A DNA stretch of 64,000 nucleotides from Sordaria brevicollis (GCA_033439795.1 JAUTDP010000001.1:4588001-4652000), one strand, 5' to 3'; shown: positions 36,801 through 47,969, numbered from the stretch's first letter. The notes: generated from the letters alone by a model not told the origin. Numbers and translations are program-made.

Positions 36801-39800
36801 GCCTTTAACTAACGTTTTATTTACGTATTTCCAATAAGCTTCTAATTTATCGACCGATATTTTATATAATAAGTTATATTTAAAGTCTTCGGGCTTTATT
36901 CCATCCGTTAAATTAATTTTATAATTATTAGTACGGTAATTCGGCAAAATATTAAATTCCTTTTTATTAAATACGTTTAAATATTTATAAGTATATTTAG
37001 GGATTTCTTTTTTAATTCGTTCGCATAACTCTATTTTATCTTTAATTAAGGCCTATTTTTTATAGTCGTTAATAAATCGATTAAATTTATAAAAATTAAT
37101 TATTCTTATATATTTTCGTTTAATAAATATAAAAAAGGCGTCGGTATTAATTACCGCAAGGTCGTTATAGTATTTATACTAATTTACGCCGTTTCTCTTT
37201 AACCGGTATCGATTTCGCGCGTCTTCGTTTTAATAGGGATTATTTTTTCATTCGGTTTTAAATATTTCAATATATTTTCGTTGCGTAGGTATTATATCCT
37301 CCTTTTCCCGTTGTAGGGTATATTAATTTAATAATTAACGTTCTATTTTTATTAGGTTTTCGTTTTCCTTACGTCGGATTAATCGCTCCTTTAATTTTTT
37401 AAAAAGTTTAATTAATTAATTATATTTCGTTAAAAGAAATAGTATTACGGTTTTAGCGAAGTTTTCGAATTTAATAATCCGCTTATTAAGGGTTAAGAAA
37501 GTAATAATTATTTTATTAAAGATAAATTTCGCATTTATAATATTAATTAAAATTTTATACTTTTTTAATTAATATTTATTTAAAATAACGTTATATCCCG
37601 AATTAATAACGATTATTATTTTTTTCTCGAATTTCTATCCTTATATTTCGATAATACCCTATAAATATTAATCGATTATCTTATTATATTATCTAATATA
37701 CCCTCCTACCGCGTAGGGTTAGAAATTATATAGCCTCTCTATTCCCTATTTTATTATATTATTAACGAAGTCCTTATTTATAAAGATATTACCGTTTATT
37801 CCCGAATTAATAAGCGTATTATTCGTAGATAAAGTTTTTTTATTATTACTTATTATAGTATAGGATATAATTAACGCGGGTTTACCTAAATAGTTTTTTA
37901 AAAAACCTTTATTTACTTTTATATTCTCCGGTAATATTTTTTTTAGGTTCTTTCTAAAATAAATATTTATTAATTCAATCCTTAGGAAGGAATTTAATAT
38001 TTTTAGGGTAATTAATTTTTTACCTTATTATTAACCGGTTTATTATCCTCTTTATCTTTACAATTATAATAATCGACGAATTCGTTAATACGGTTAGGGT
38101 TACTATTATAATAATTAGGATAATTATAAAAACGGTATTTAATTTCTTTATATACGAAATATTTATTTTCTTCGAATAATTTACAAACCTCTTTACGAAT
38201 TATATTGGGGGCGCGACGGGAATTACTTCGGTTGCCGCTACCGGTATTAATATTATTATTAATAATATTATTAAAATTCTTATTAAAATCGTTAGAGCCC
38301 CTAACTTTGTTAAATAAATTCGAAAAAGAGGAAATATTTTTATCTTTATTTTTATTATCCTTTTTAACTTTATTATTATAGAAAATGTATTAATTAATTT
38401 CGACCGCCTTTTTAACTATTAAAGCGTATTAATTGAAAATTATATCCTCCTATCCGTATTCTTAGAAAAATACGTTTTAAATATTATTAAAGAATTTTTA
38501 ATTAAATTTTTATTTTTATAAATTAAACGGGCGATTATATTTTCCAGTTAAGCGAACGAATTTATTACGGAATTCCTAAAAGTTACCACTTATTTCGAAT
38601 TTTAAATCGTTAAATTCGTAAATAGCTTTTTCCTTACGATTATAATCGTAATATTCGGTATATAAATAAACTAATAATTTATTAAAAATTTTAATATTAT
38701 AAAGGCTATTAGCGAAGTAGGGTTCGAAATCTTAAATAATTTTACTAATAATACGGTTCTTAATATATATTTTCTTAATTTTATTATTAAAAAAGTAATC
38801 GGCGTTCAATTTAAATTTATTAAAAATATAGCGATACTAAACGTCGAAGGTAATAATATCCTTATCTTTCTCGTTATAGAAATAAAGCGGGTCCTTTTCT
38901 TTAATTAATAAACGTTTACGGTTAATTATAGAAAAATCGGTAATAGGGGTCTCTTTATAATAGCTTCCTTCGTTATTATCCTCGTTATAATCGGTATAGT
39001 CGGTATAATTATAACGCTCGAAATTCTCGGGAATTAAAAAGGCTACTTTCTTTTTACGGAGGTTAATATTCTCTTTACAGAAATTAATATTCTTTTTAAT
39101 TAAAGTAACGATTATAATATATAGATTAATTATATCGCCGTTCTAGGTAATTATTATTCCTCTTAATTCCTTAATTTAAACTTTTATAACTATTAAGTTA
39201 TTTTTAATTTTGGCGAATTCTTTCTCTTTTTCAATTAAATCGCGACGGGTCTCGTTCTATTTAATAAGGAAGTGGGGGTAGGAAGGGTAGCCCTTAATCG
39301 AAGAATTATCTTTTTATTTATAAAGGGTATTTTATTTATCGGTACGGCCGTCGTTAAACGGGGTATTATTTTAAACCTTTCCGTCGTTAAACGGGTTATT
39401 ATTTAATCCGTCGTTAAATAGGGTATTATTTTAGGCTCCTTTATTAAAATAATCGGTAACCTAGCGTAATATAGTAAATTAGGCTTGGAATTTACAGTTC
39501 TTTTCGCGTAATACGGCGTTTTTATAACGTAAAATTTCGTAATCGTTTAATTCGAAATTAAGATCCTTATTCCCGCGGGCCTTTAATAATTAGCGCGTTA
39601 AGAATATATTCTTATTTTATTCCTTACGTAAATTTTTATAGAAGCGTTCGTTATTTATTTTAACGCCCTTTTAGTATTTTAATAAATTAATAGCGTATTT
39701 ATATATTTATTTTAAATTAATATTTAAATTAATAGTAATAATTTAGTATCCCCGTTATTAGGAAAGAATAGCTTTAATTAAAATAGTTCGTAATTTAATT

Positions 39801-40300
39801 TCTTCGAAAATAGTACGTACGCCTTCGGAGTCTTCGATAATAGATTTAAAAATATCGAAGTCTATTAATAAAATATTATTATTATTCTATTCCTAATAAT
39901 CCTAACCTATAACCATTAGAGCCTTAAAGGTAAAAGTTGGGTAACCCTTATTATATTGGGCCTAATATTTCGCAATTGCGTTAATCTTCGTATATAGGAA
40001 ACCGAATAAATCCTCCGTATTAAATATATAACGAACGTCGGCGAACTTATTAATAATTTCTTAATTAAAAAATATAATAATTTTATCTATATTTTCCGGA
40101 ATATTATAATCCTTTAAATTAGATTTATCGATATTGCGTAATTAAATATCCTATTTCTTTTTAAGGGTACCGATTGTAATATCGCTAAACGAACGACGCT
40201 TAAAAGTATCGTTTTATTGGATAATTATATTAAGAATAATAGGTACGTTTATAATATTAAATTTAATTTATTCGATTACGAATTTATTGGATATATTCTT
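33825..40300 (-). pseudogene. gag-pol of the LTR element, RIP-mutated
   Basis: Read right to left through many stops. A gag zinc knuckle lies near 38115-38165, where Cys and His ligands have become Tyr. The reverse transcriptase core lies near 36200-36620, and its catalytic Y-x-D-D reads Y-I-N-N at 36417-36428 (both Asp changed to Asn by RIP-type transitions). An RNase H and integrase region follows to about 34300. A chromodomain-like C-terminus (EVKEILISRVYFNKL, then KGY) lies near 33930-34130, with Trp and Gln codons turned to stops. The final stop is near 33825. Domain limits are approximate and the 5' end of gag is not defined. Confidence 0.8.
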
Positions 40301-40490
40301 TTTCTAAATTTCGTTTATTTAAGCGCTCTTAATAATAAATAGCTTAGTAGTCTTAGCCGCGGTAACCTTTTCGTCGGGGGTATACGCTATCGTAATTAAT
40401 TACGAAGGTGTATATTATAATTACTTTAATCGGTAAATAAGTTTGGGATATTTGGATACCTCCCTAGTATATTAAGAATAATCTTGTAAT

Positions 40491-40755
40491 TATTACGAGC
40501 GATGTAGTTACGAAAGATAAGCTTAATACGTTGAATCCAAGTTTATTATAAAATTATAAAATGAAGAAGAAAAGAAGAAAACGAGTAAAGGGCGCGCCCC
40601 GCGCCAGGGTTTATACCTGGGCGCGGGCGACCCACGAAGGTGGCACGTAGTCACGTGCGCTGGTGCGGTCAACTTCTGTCAGGGTGACCGCCCAAGTGAC
40701 AACCAGTCCGCCGGACAGGGCCCTGACAGGGACCCTGCCCGCCAGCGCCGTAACA
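40491..40755 (-). repeat. LTR, right copy (5' LTR of the element)
   Basis: 265 bp. The inner half has transitions (TG to TA at the second base, GACGTGG to GATGTAG). The outer half, about 40590-40755, is GC-rich and almost unmutated, including GGGCGCGCCCCGCGCC, an island in otherwise AT-rich DNA. Confidence 0.93.
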
Positions 40756-40760
40756 AGTAG

Positions 40761-41320
40761 TACCTTAATATATAGAAGAAAAATCCCTATATATTATTAA
40801 TTAATAATACGTATAAAGTAAATAAATTTAATTAAATTAAATTAAATATAATAAATACATTTTTATACTCTCTTATTATTATATAAATAAATTTATTTAT
40901 ATATTAGGGGGGTCGTTTCTAATTCCCCCTTTTTTTTTCTTCTTTTTTTTTTTCTTCTTTTTTTTATTTTCTTATTTTAATTAATACTAACCTTCTACCT
41001 AAATAGGTTAACCGCTTTAATCTCCCCCTTTTTAATATTATTAGCGTCGATATATTTAATTATAATTTTAACGTTAATTTTAATCTTTTTAATAAAGAGA
41101 ATTAAAAAGACTTTTAATAATAATTTAATTATTTAAAGAAGTTTTAAAAGGATTATTAAATCTTAAAGCTAAATATTATTATTAATAATTTCGATAAGGG
41201 ATTTAAAAAGGCCACTATTATTATTTACCTAATTATATTAAATTAATTTTATATATAGTATATTATAAAAAATATAAATTATTATATTAAAAAGAAATAA
41301 ATTTAATTAAATAGTATTGA
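40761..41320 (+). pseudogene. MULE transposase, catalytic part, RIP-mutated
   Basis: Directly after the LTR target duplication the frame reads PYILLINNTYKVNKFN (40785-40829), which aligns by eye to the MULE motif around the first catalytic aspartate, here Asn at 40803. Further on, IINNFDKGFKKAT corresponds to the second aspartate block. The Cys-x-Trp-His motif that follows is altered at all three signature positions by RIP-type transitions (41250-41261: Tyr, stop, Tyr). The assignment rests on motif order and spacing. The gene is dead. Confidence 0.8.
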
Positions 41321-43695
41321 ACTAATCCCTAACCTTCGTCTATTAACCCCCCCGCTAATTATTCGGGATTTAAATAATAATAGCCTTAACCCTCCTTTAT
41401 ATTAAGGCCCTATAACTACATTAAAGGATAAAGTAAACGTAAATAAATATATTAATAATAATCCTAACGAAGAAAATCCTAATAAAGTTAACGACGTTAT
41501 TACTACTAACGATTTTACTTATTAATCTAATAATAAATAAGGAGTTCGAAAGGTAGTTAACGAACCGCTATTAAAAGCTATTACTCCGCTTAACTGTAAT
41601 ATCCTAATATATAACCCAACCCGCCGTTTTTATTTAAATACTTATAAAGGGTTTTAAAAAGCTTAGAAGCAAGTAATATATACAAATAATAAAAATTATT
41701 TTAAACGGGTATAATAATTAATAATTAATAAATTTCGAAAATAAATACGTACGTACTCCCCCCCCTTTCCTTCTCCTATAATAAATAATATATTTTTTTC
41801 GTTAACGTTTTTTTTTTTAACCCTTTTCGAATATCTATACAAATATTACCTTCTATAAATTAACGAATTTAATAACTACGTTATTTTAAAGTATAAGAAT
41901 TATAATATTAAAGCGATTAGCCGCGTTAAATTTATATATAAAATTATTAAACGGCTATTTAAAAATAGGCTCTCCTTATTAAATTAATTTTATACGTATA
42001 TATAATTTACTTACTATAATTAAAAATAGGAATATAAAACCAAATATACTAAAATAAAATAAAAGTTCCTATTAAAGTATAAGAAAATAGGGATATTTAA
42101 TAATTTAGTATTAAAAATACGTTTACCTTACTTTATTATACTAAAAGTAATAAAAATGCAATTATTTATTATTATATAAATATATCCTTTCCTCTTATTA
42201 GAAATCTATAATTAACCTCCTTTTTTTTTTTTATATAAATTGCGCTATATACCCTTAAATTACTATAATATTAGTACTACTACGCTTATAACGATTAGTT
42301 TAAAAACCCGGCTCAAAACTTAAACGTTAATTATAAAAGGGAATTTATTACCTAATATAATTTACTATATAAATACTTTATATTAAAATTTTTATAATTA
42401 AATCTTTTACGGGCAATATTCTTAAAAGATTTAAATATATATTAATAATTAAATTTAAATAGCGGATTAGGCTCTATAACCGAAATTAAACGGCGCGCCT
42501 ATACTATATAAAACCCAATTACTTTATTTAATTACCGGCGTAAAGTAATTATCCCCGACCTATCCTTTATAAATTATATACGTAAAATTACGGAGAGAGA
42601 TTTAATAAACCCGGAAATATACGAATTACGTAAATTTAAGGGTAGTAATTACGTATTACTACCCCCCCTAACCCAATTTCGAACCAATACGCTAATTACT
42701 ACGGCTACTAACCTTATTAACCGCGACCGGTATAATAACCGTCGTATACCCTTATATAATAAAAATAGCGTATTTTAATAAGTAATATTTCGTAATATAT
42801 AAAGTAAGGTATTAATTACCTAGACTCGTAATTATAATTACAATAGAAGTAGGGGAAGTAGAAGTAGGGAAGGTAGGGTAGTAATATAAAAATTAATAAC
42901 GCTAATATTATTAACGGATTATATTTTAAACGACGCCGATTTTAAAACGCTTAATAATATATTAAATATTAGTATTAACGCCTCTTAATTAGCTAAAATA
43001 TTATTAATATTAATACCGTTAGCCGCTATAGCGCTGCTATTAATAATACTAATTGCTATAAGACCGCCGCTAGCGCTACGGTAAGTATTATAATAAGCGC
43101 CGCGGGTATTAGCCTTTTTTATACCTTTTTTCTATAAGGCTTTAATTCTATTATAGAGAATTAGGGCGCCCTCCCCCTCTCCTTACTTATAATAGTTTTT
43201 TCTTTAATATTATAACTATAGGGTATTAACGATTATTAAGCAATTACTTTAGTATTATAACGGCCTACTTCCCTCTAATTAATAGTAAAGGGGATAATAA
43301 ATTATAGGACTATTAATAATATTAATACCAATGCTTTTATAAAAGTTTATAAACACTCCCCAACCCTTTAACTAGTATTTTTATAGCGGGTATTATAATT
43401 AGGGTAATTAAAGTAAATTATTATCTAAGGGCTTTTATATTAATTAGTATATTAGGTATAGATTTGGGTCTAAATACGGGTATTAAAATTAGGGTAGGCA
43501 CGTATATTTTAGGCAGCTAGTATAATAGTTAATATAATAGTTAATATAGTAGTAAGGCTTTTAATTAAGTTAGTAAGAATTGTATTAACCTTCTTAGTAG
43601 TAGATAATTGATTTTTTTAGTGATTTTGAATAGTTTTACGTAAAAGAGCGATATCGTTTTAGTAGTGTATATTGTATAATAAACGTTGGGCGCTA
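41321..43695. repeat. RIP-mutated remainder of the MULE
   Basis: AT-rich DNA with TpA-dense composition between the last recognisable transposase motif and the right TIR. It presumably holds the transposase C-terminus and subterminal DNA, but I can identify no domain. Confidence 0.6.
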
Positions 43696-43777
43696 GGCGG
43701 CTGGCGCAGCTTACTCAGCGTAAAAGTGGGGAATGTCTCTGTGCGTAAGGAAACGTGTCTCTGTGTGTAAGGATTCC
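43696..43777 (-). repeat. MULE terminal inverted repeat, right, with internal direct repeat
   Basis: The better-preserved TIR. On the plus strand it contains two near-identical 17-bp direct repeats, TGTCTCTGTGCGTAAGG (43734-43750) and TGTCTCTGTGTGTAAGG (43756-43772), spaced 22 bp start to start. Transposase binding to them is an inference. Confidence 0.9.
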
Positions 43778-43788
43778 GGTTTTGGTTC
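43778..43788 (+). repeat. Target site duplication, right
   Basis: GGTTTTGGTTC directly outside the right TIR, identical to 32108-32118. Confidence 0.92.
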
Positions 43789-44207
43789 GTAGTGTGCATG
43801 TAGAACAAGACATGGTTGTTAGTTTAATGTTCAAGGAGAATGACGTAGAGGAATTGGCAAGAGAATACGCTACACATTTGCTACCCCCTCATTGAATTCT
43901 TTTTCCCAAAAAATGTGAACTATCGAGGAAAAACGCAGAGTGTCATGAACGTCGCTGTCGACACCAGGCCATCGCGGAATGAGGGTTAGGGTTTAAGGTG
44001 CTAGACTTACAGAGAACGTGAAGGGAACTTTCAGGGGCTAGACTGTGGATGCGCTAAAGTGCCAAGCAAACCAGCGACCCACCAGGCTTATCTTATCGGA
44101 CAATGGCAGCCATGTCAAAAAAAAGTTTCCAGAACTGCAAGGCGCTGCCGACCCTCTCGAGCTCATCATCTCCAAATCAATTGAACAGCAACCCCACATT
44201 ATTCACA
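43789..44207. promoter_or_regulatory. EBP2 upstream region
   Basis: This region runs from the transposon target duplication to the EBP2 start. It contains a two-unit telomere-like GGGTTAGGGTTT (43983-43994), probably chance, and an upstream in-frame ATG at 44103 with no stop before 44208. Confidence 0.5.
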
Positions 44208-45587
44208 ATGCCGCGACAGTCCACCCGCACAAAAAAGCCGGCCACCAAGGCTGTTGAGCCTGAGAAGGTCGAAAAGGTCGTCGAGGAGAAGCCCCAGAAG
44301 GAGCAGAAGAAGCGTGGCAGGAAGCCCAAGCAGCCTGTCGCCGAAGCGACCCCCGTAGAGGACAAGATGGAGGTCGAGGAGGAGGAGGAGATTCAGATCA
44401 AGGCCGACGAGCAGCAACCAGAGCAACAAGAGGAGGCCGGTTCAGATTCCGAGGAGGGTAGCGACGAGGAAGAGGGCGACGATATCGATCTTAATGCACT
44501 CGACGAATCCGATTCCGACTCAGAATTCGAGCGCGACCTGAACGAGAAGCAATCCGCCGCCGGCATCCAGGCGAACAAGTACACAAAGCAGAAGGCCGAG
44601 GAGTCTAGCGACGACGAAGATGACGAGGATGAGATCGACATTGATGAGCTCGATGTCGAGGGAGAGGAGGGAGAGGAGGTCAAGGCCATCTCGAAGGCGC
44701 GCCAAACAATAAACAACAAGCAGGGTCTCCTGACGGCGCTCAAGCGCTTCGCCCTCGACACATCCGACAAGGTTCCCTTCGCCTTCCACCAGTCCATCGT
44801 TGCCAAGAAGGCGACAGAGGAGTCCATCCCCTCGATCGACGACGACCTGGCCCGCGAGCTGGCCTTCATGAACCAGGCCCTCGAGGCTGCCCGCATCGGC
44901 CGCGCTCTCCTCCGCAAGGAGGGTGTCCCCTTCACTCGCCCTACCGACTACTTTGCCGAGACGCTGCGCAGCGACGAGACCATGGAGAAGGTCAAGGCCA
45001 AGCTTATCGAGGAGGCCACGGCCAAGAAGGCCTCGGCTGAGGCGCGCAAGCAGCGCGACCTCAAGAAGTTCGGCAAGCAGGTGCAGGTGGCCAAGCAGCA
45101 GGAGCGTGCCAAGCAGAAGCGTGATACCCTCGAGAAGATTAACCTTCTCAAGAAGAGTATGTCTTTTCCAATCCTTTCTTCTCCAGCCCTTCTACGATCC
45201 AGGCGCTTTACTAACCTCCCTCACCCCTCAACAGAGCGCAAGGACGGCGGTGGCCCAACCGGCGCCAACGAAGCCGAGGACCTTTTCGACGTCGCTGTCG
45301 ACAACGAGCTCAAGGGTGCGGCCGGCAGCAAGAAGCGCGGCCGCGACGGCAAGGAGAGCGGCGGACCCAACGCCAAGAGGCAACGGAAGGACGCCAAGTT
45401 CGGCTTCGGCGGCAAGAAGAAGTACCTTAAGTCCAACGACGCCCTCTCGTCAGGCGACGTGAGCGGGTTCAGCGCGAGGAAGATGAAGTCCGGCGGCGGC
45501 GCCGGAGGCCCAGGAAAGCCAAAGAAGTTCAAGCCTGCGCCTAGGCCGGGTAAGGCGAGGAGAAAGGCGTCTGCTGGAAAGAGGTGA
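44208..45587 (+). CDS. EBP2: rRNA-processing protein Ebp2
   Basis: Two exons: 44208-45156 and 45235-45587, 433 residues. The 78-base intron (donor GTATGT, acceptor CAACAG) is a multiple of three with no stop, but removing it joins KINLLKK to KRKDGGGP, as in the family. Ebp2 is a nucleolar protein for 27S pre-rRNA processing and 60S assembly. The N-terminus is basic (KKRGRKPKQP), followed by an acidic stretch with EEEE and DSDSE runs. The conserved core includes LARELAFMNQALEAARIGR, FTRPTDYFAETLRSDETM and DLKKFGKQVQVAKQQ. The C-terminal basic tail contains DVSGFSARKMK and a KARRKASAGKR end. ATG 44208 sits in a good context; the in-frame ATG at 44103 would add a 35-residue serine-rich extension not expected for the family. 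Confidence 0.95.
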   Translation: MPRQSTRTKKPATKAVEPEKVEKVVEEKPQKEQKKRGRKPKQPVAEATPVEDKMEVEEEEEIQIKADEQQPEQQEEAGSDSEEGSDEEEGDDIDLNALDESDSDSEFERDLNEKQSAAGIQANKYTKQKAEESSDDEDDEDEIDIDELDVEGEEGEEVKAISKARQTINNKQGLLTALKRFALDTSDKVPFAFHQSIVAKKATEESIPSIDDDLARELAFMNQALEAARIGRALLRKEGVPFTRPTDYFAETLRSDETMEKVKAKLIEEATAKKASAEARKQRDLKKFGKQVQVAKQQERAKQKRDTLEKINLLKKSMSFPILSSPALLRSRRFTNLPHPSTERKDGGGPTGANEAEDLFDVAVDNELKGAAGSKKRGRDGKESGGPNAKRQRKDAKFGFGGKKKYLKSNDALSSGDVSGFSARKMKSGGGAGGPGKPKKFKPAPRPGKARRKASAGKR

Positions 45588-46318
45588 AGTGCTTGCTCAC
45601 GGCTGCGTCTAATGGGCAAGGGATAGTAGCGAAGTGAAAGAAGAAGAAGTGTCATGATGGGTAATTGTTTCAAAGCATAGTACAACAACGAACAAGTTTC
45701 AGCAACCAAGCAAGGCAAGGCTGTAAAGGGTGGTGGTGGGTGATGGTAGTGTAAATCGGTGCGGCATCATTTGGGCGGTACCTGCTGATGGCAAAGCGAA
45801 CAGCGGCATACAACAAGCATCGTCGAAGGATCATATCAATCAGGTAGCTCACTACCCTTTACCTAGATACCAAAAGAGTTCATCATTTCATGCGTTACAG
45901 TTTGATGACCTCACAAAACTTCAGAGTGCAACATTGACGCCTTATCTATCGCGGTTTTATTTTGGTCCCCTGAAGAAGCATATAACAGTCGTTGGAACTT
46001 AGTTGACACTCAGATGATCTGGATTTACCCCTTAAGGCCAACTATGTCTTAAATGATTACAAGATACCCTATACACAACACAAGGCCCACTCCCCTATTC
46101 AAACCCTTATCAAAAGGGCAGTAATGCGCAACGCAATCGTGACGCCCGCTTGCTGCTTGCTACCCTGACCGAGACTTAAACCTAGCCTTTAGATCCTGAC
46201 GCAGACCGAGATAAAGAGCCTGAAAGACAGCCATAACCAACCAACGCCAAACATATGCTGAATCTTGCCCATGCAATCGGAAGCAAACTAAAATGGAAGA
46301 AGAGAATTTATGAGCGCC
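45588..46318. other. Convergent 3' intergenic region
   Basis: This lies between the stop codons of EBP2 (plus) and the DUG3-like gene (minus). No gene or repeat is seen; it should contain both 3' ends. Confidence 0.5.
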
Positions 46319-47969
46319 TCAGTGATATGGCGTCAACTCCGGGAAGAACTGAGCAATCTTATTTGGATTGCCAAACTCAGATCTGCCCGGCTCCGGGGTG
46401 AGAGGGCTCGCCGTGTCCGTGCTGATCATGCTACTAGTCGTGCTGTTGTTCGTCAAGGTGGTGGTGAGGCTGTAGCCGATGCTGGCTGCCGAGTACGGCG
46501 GCTCACCCACGGCAGCGTTCAACGAGGCACGCTTCTTCTTGATGTTCCCCTGGGCCGGTTGTTGCTGTGAAGATCCTGCCCGTAATAATGGCGGAGGCAC
46601 CGTGATGTTACGAGCATCTTGTACGTTAGCCGAGTTGCTGGCTGATTCAACGTTCGATAGCGGAGTCCGGCTTCGGGGTATGGCGGGATCTGTGGTTGTT
46701 CGGCCCCTGTTGGGAGTGAATGATGGTATTGTCGGACCCAAGAACTTCTTTTGGGCATGTTGTTGGGGACTTTCGATCTCGATGGCTGGCATGCTCATAG
46801 CTGAGGCCGCGCCGCGTGAGGACGTCTTTTCGTTTGCGGCCAAGCCCTTCGAACTGACGAAAGCCGTGGAACGGCGTTGCTGGGGATCTCCCTCATAGTA
46901 CTGGTCCTTGATAGGATGTACTAGAACAGTCTGGTTGTGAATAGTAAGGATGGAGTTGGTGGGTACGTTAACCCAGTTCTCTCTCTCGAAGGACAAAGGC
47001 TCACTCGCGACCAGCACGACATCAGCTCCCTTGTCACTTCGTTCCATCTGGTAATCCCGGTTCTCCGGATCCGCCTCCCTTGTCTCCCACAAGGTTCCGG
47101 AGGAATAGTACAGACTCGCGGCCTCGTCCGTCGAACTTCCAACGTATCTAGTGCAGATGATCGAGTGTCCGTCTGTGAGGGCGAAGTTCAAAAGACTCCG
47201 GGTATCGATGTTCTCCGAGTGTACTAGACTCTCCGGAATGTTGTCGATCAGTTCGTTGATGATGTCAATCGTCCTAAGCATGGCCTTTCGCAGAACAGTC
47301 GGTCCGAAGCCACCTTCCGGTTGCGAGCTTGGGTTGAAACCCATGCGCTCCAATGTATCGAGGAAAAGAGCAAAGGCCCATTCGCTGTCGGTTCCGCCCG
47401 CCACACCAAGGTACCACTTGTCGGCAAGACGCTCGCCGAGTCTCCTCTTGATGTACTTCCATCCTCCCAATCCACCGTTGTGCATCCACATGAGGCTTCC
47501 ATGGCAGAAAGGATGGCAGTTGTCCTCACTCAACGTGCCTTCGGTGGTGGCTCGGACGTGGGCGAAAACGAGATGAGAGGCGGTCTTGGAGGCAAGGCGT
47601 TGTAGGTTTTGGCAGTTCCAAGCGGGGGTCGTCGATGTGAACAAGCAAGGTGCGGAACCAAGCTTGGGGTCTGTGTAAAAGCCGATTCCGAAGCCATCCG
47701 CATTGTTCTGGCCGCGGCGGGTGTCCTGCGCAATGAGACCATGGTGAGCCACAGCACGAAAAGTCAAAGTGAAAGGGGGGTATGCATACCAGACGCAGTC
47801 GCGAATCGAAGGACTGCTTGAGAATTGAATGCGCGGGGTCAAGGACCAGCTTGGAGAGCAGGATCTCGTCGCTTCCTTTGTATACCTATTTATTTGCCGC
47901 CTGATCAGTATGAGCTCCTCGACGCGATCACCGGACCGGGTTGTGTTGTCTTACCAGGAACCGACACAT
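46319..47969 (-). CDS. DUG3: Class II glutamine amidotransferase, Dug3-like
   Basis: Three exons: 47969-47955, 47885-47790 and 47725-46319, 505 residues. The 15-base first exon gives MCRFL, joined to VYKGSDEILLSKLVLDPAHSI. Donors are GTAAGA and GTATGC; acceptors are AATAG and GCGCAG. Cys2, exposed after removal of Met1, is the nucleophile of N-terminal-nucleophile amidotransferases. The order continues RRGQNNADGFGIGFY, FAHVRATTEG, NCHPF and WMHNGGLGG, the usual class II glutaminase signature. Dug3 works with Dug2 in cytosolic glutathione degradation in yeast. The last 150 residues are Ser/Pro/Thr-rich and not part of the enzyme fold. Start choice is firm because the nucleophile must follow Met1. 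Exact substrate is inferred from the family. Confidence 0.93.

Larger units (their letters stand above)
33484..40755 (-). mobile_element. Ty3/Gypsy chromovirus-type LTR retrotransposon, RIP-inactivated
   Basis: Two 265-bp LTRs (33484-33748 and 40491-40755) bound a 7272-bp element flanked by AGTAG on both sides (33479-33483 and 40756-40760). The LTR ends form the short inverted pair TGTTAC...GTAACA (the first reads TATTAC in the RIP-changed right copy). A polypurine tract on the minus strand (33752-33762) next to the left LTR shows the element reads right to left. In that direction come a gag zinc knuckle, reverse transcriptase, RNase H and integrase region, and a C-terminal chromodomain: the order of Ty3/Gypsy chromoviruses. 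All coding parts are full of RIP stops. Confidence 0.92.
32119..43777 (+). mobile_element. RIP-inactivated Mutator-like (MULE) DNA transposon, with nested insertion
   Basis: Terminal inverted repeats of 82 bp lie at 32119-32200 and 43696-43777, each beginning GGAATCCTTACACACA when read inward. An 11-bp direct repeat, GGTTTTGGTTC, flanks them (32108-32118 and 43778-43788). Duplications of 9-11 bp and long TIRs are hallmarks of the Mutator superfamily. Inside, on the plus strand, are remnants of a MULE-type transposase. Without the nested LTR element the transposon would be about 4.4 kb. The interior is extremely TpA-rich, with transitions creating stops, so it is a RIP relic without function. 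Confidence 0.9.

Noticed and set aside
33484..40755. CRISPR-like or satellite explanation of the repeated 265-bp segments
   Set aside because: Only two copies, TG...CA-type ends, 5-bp target duplication and pol remnants between them show they are LTRs.
43983..43994. Telomere-like GGGTTAGGGTTT
   Set aside because: Under two full repeat units next to a normal gene; no array or subtelomeric structure.
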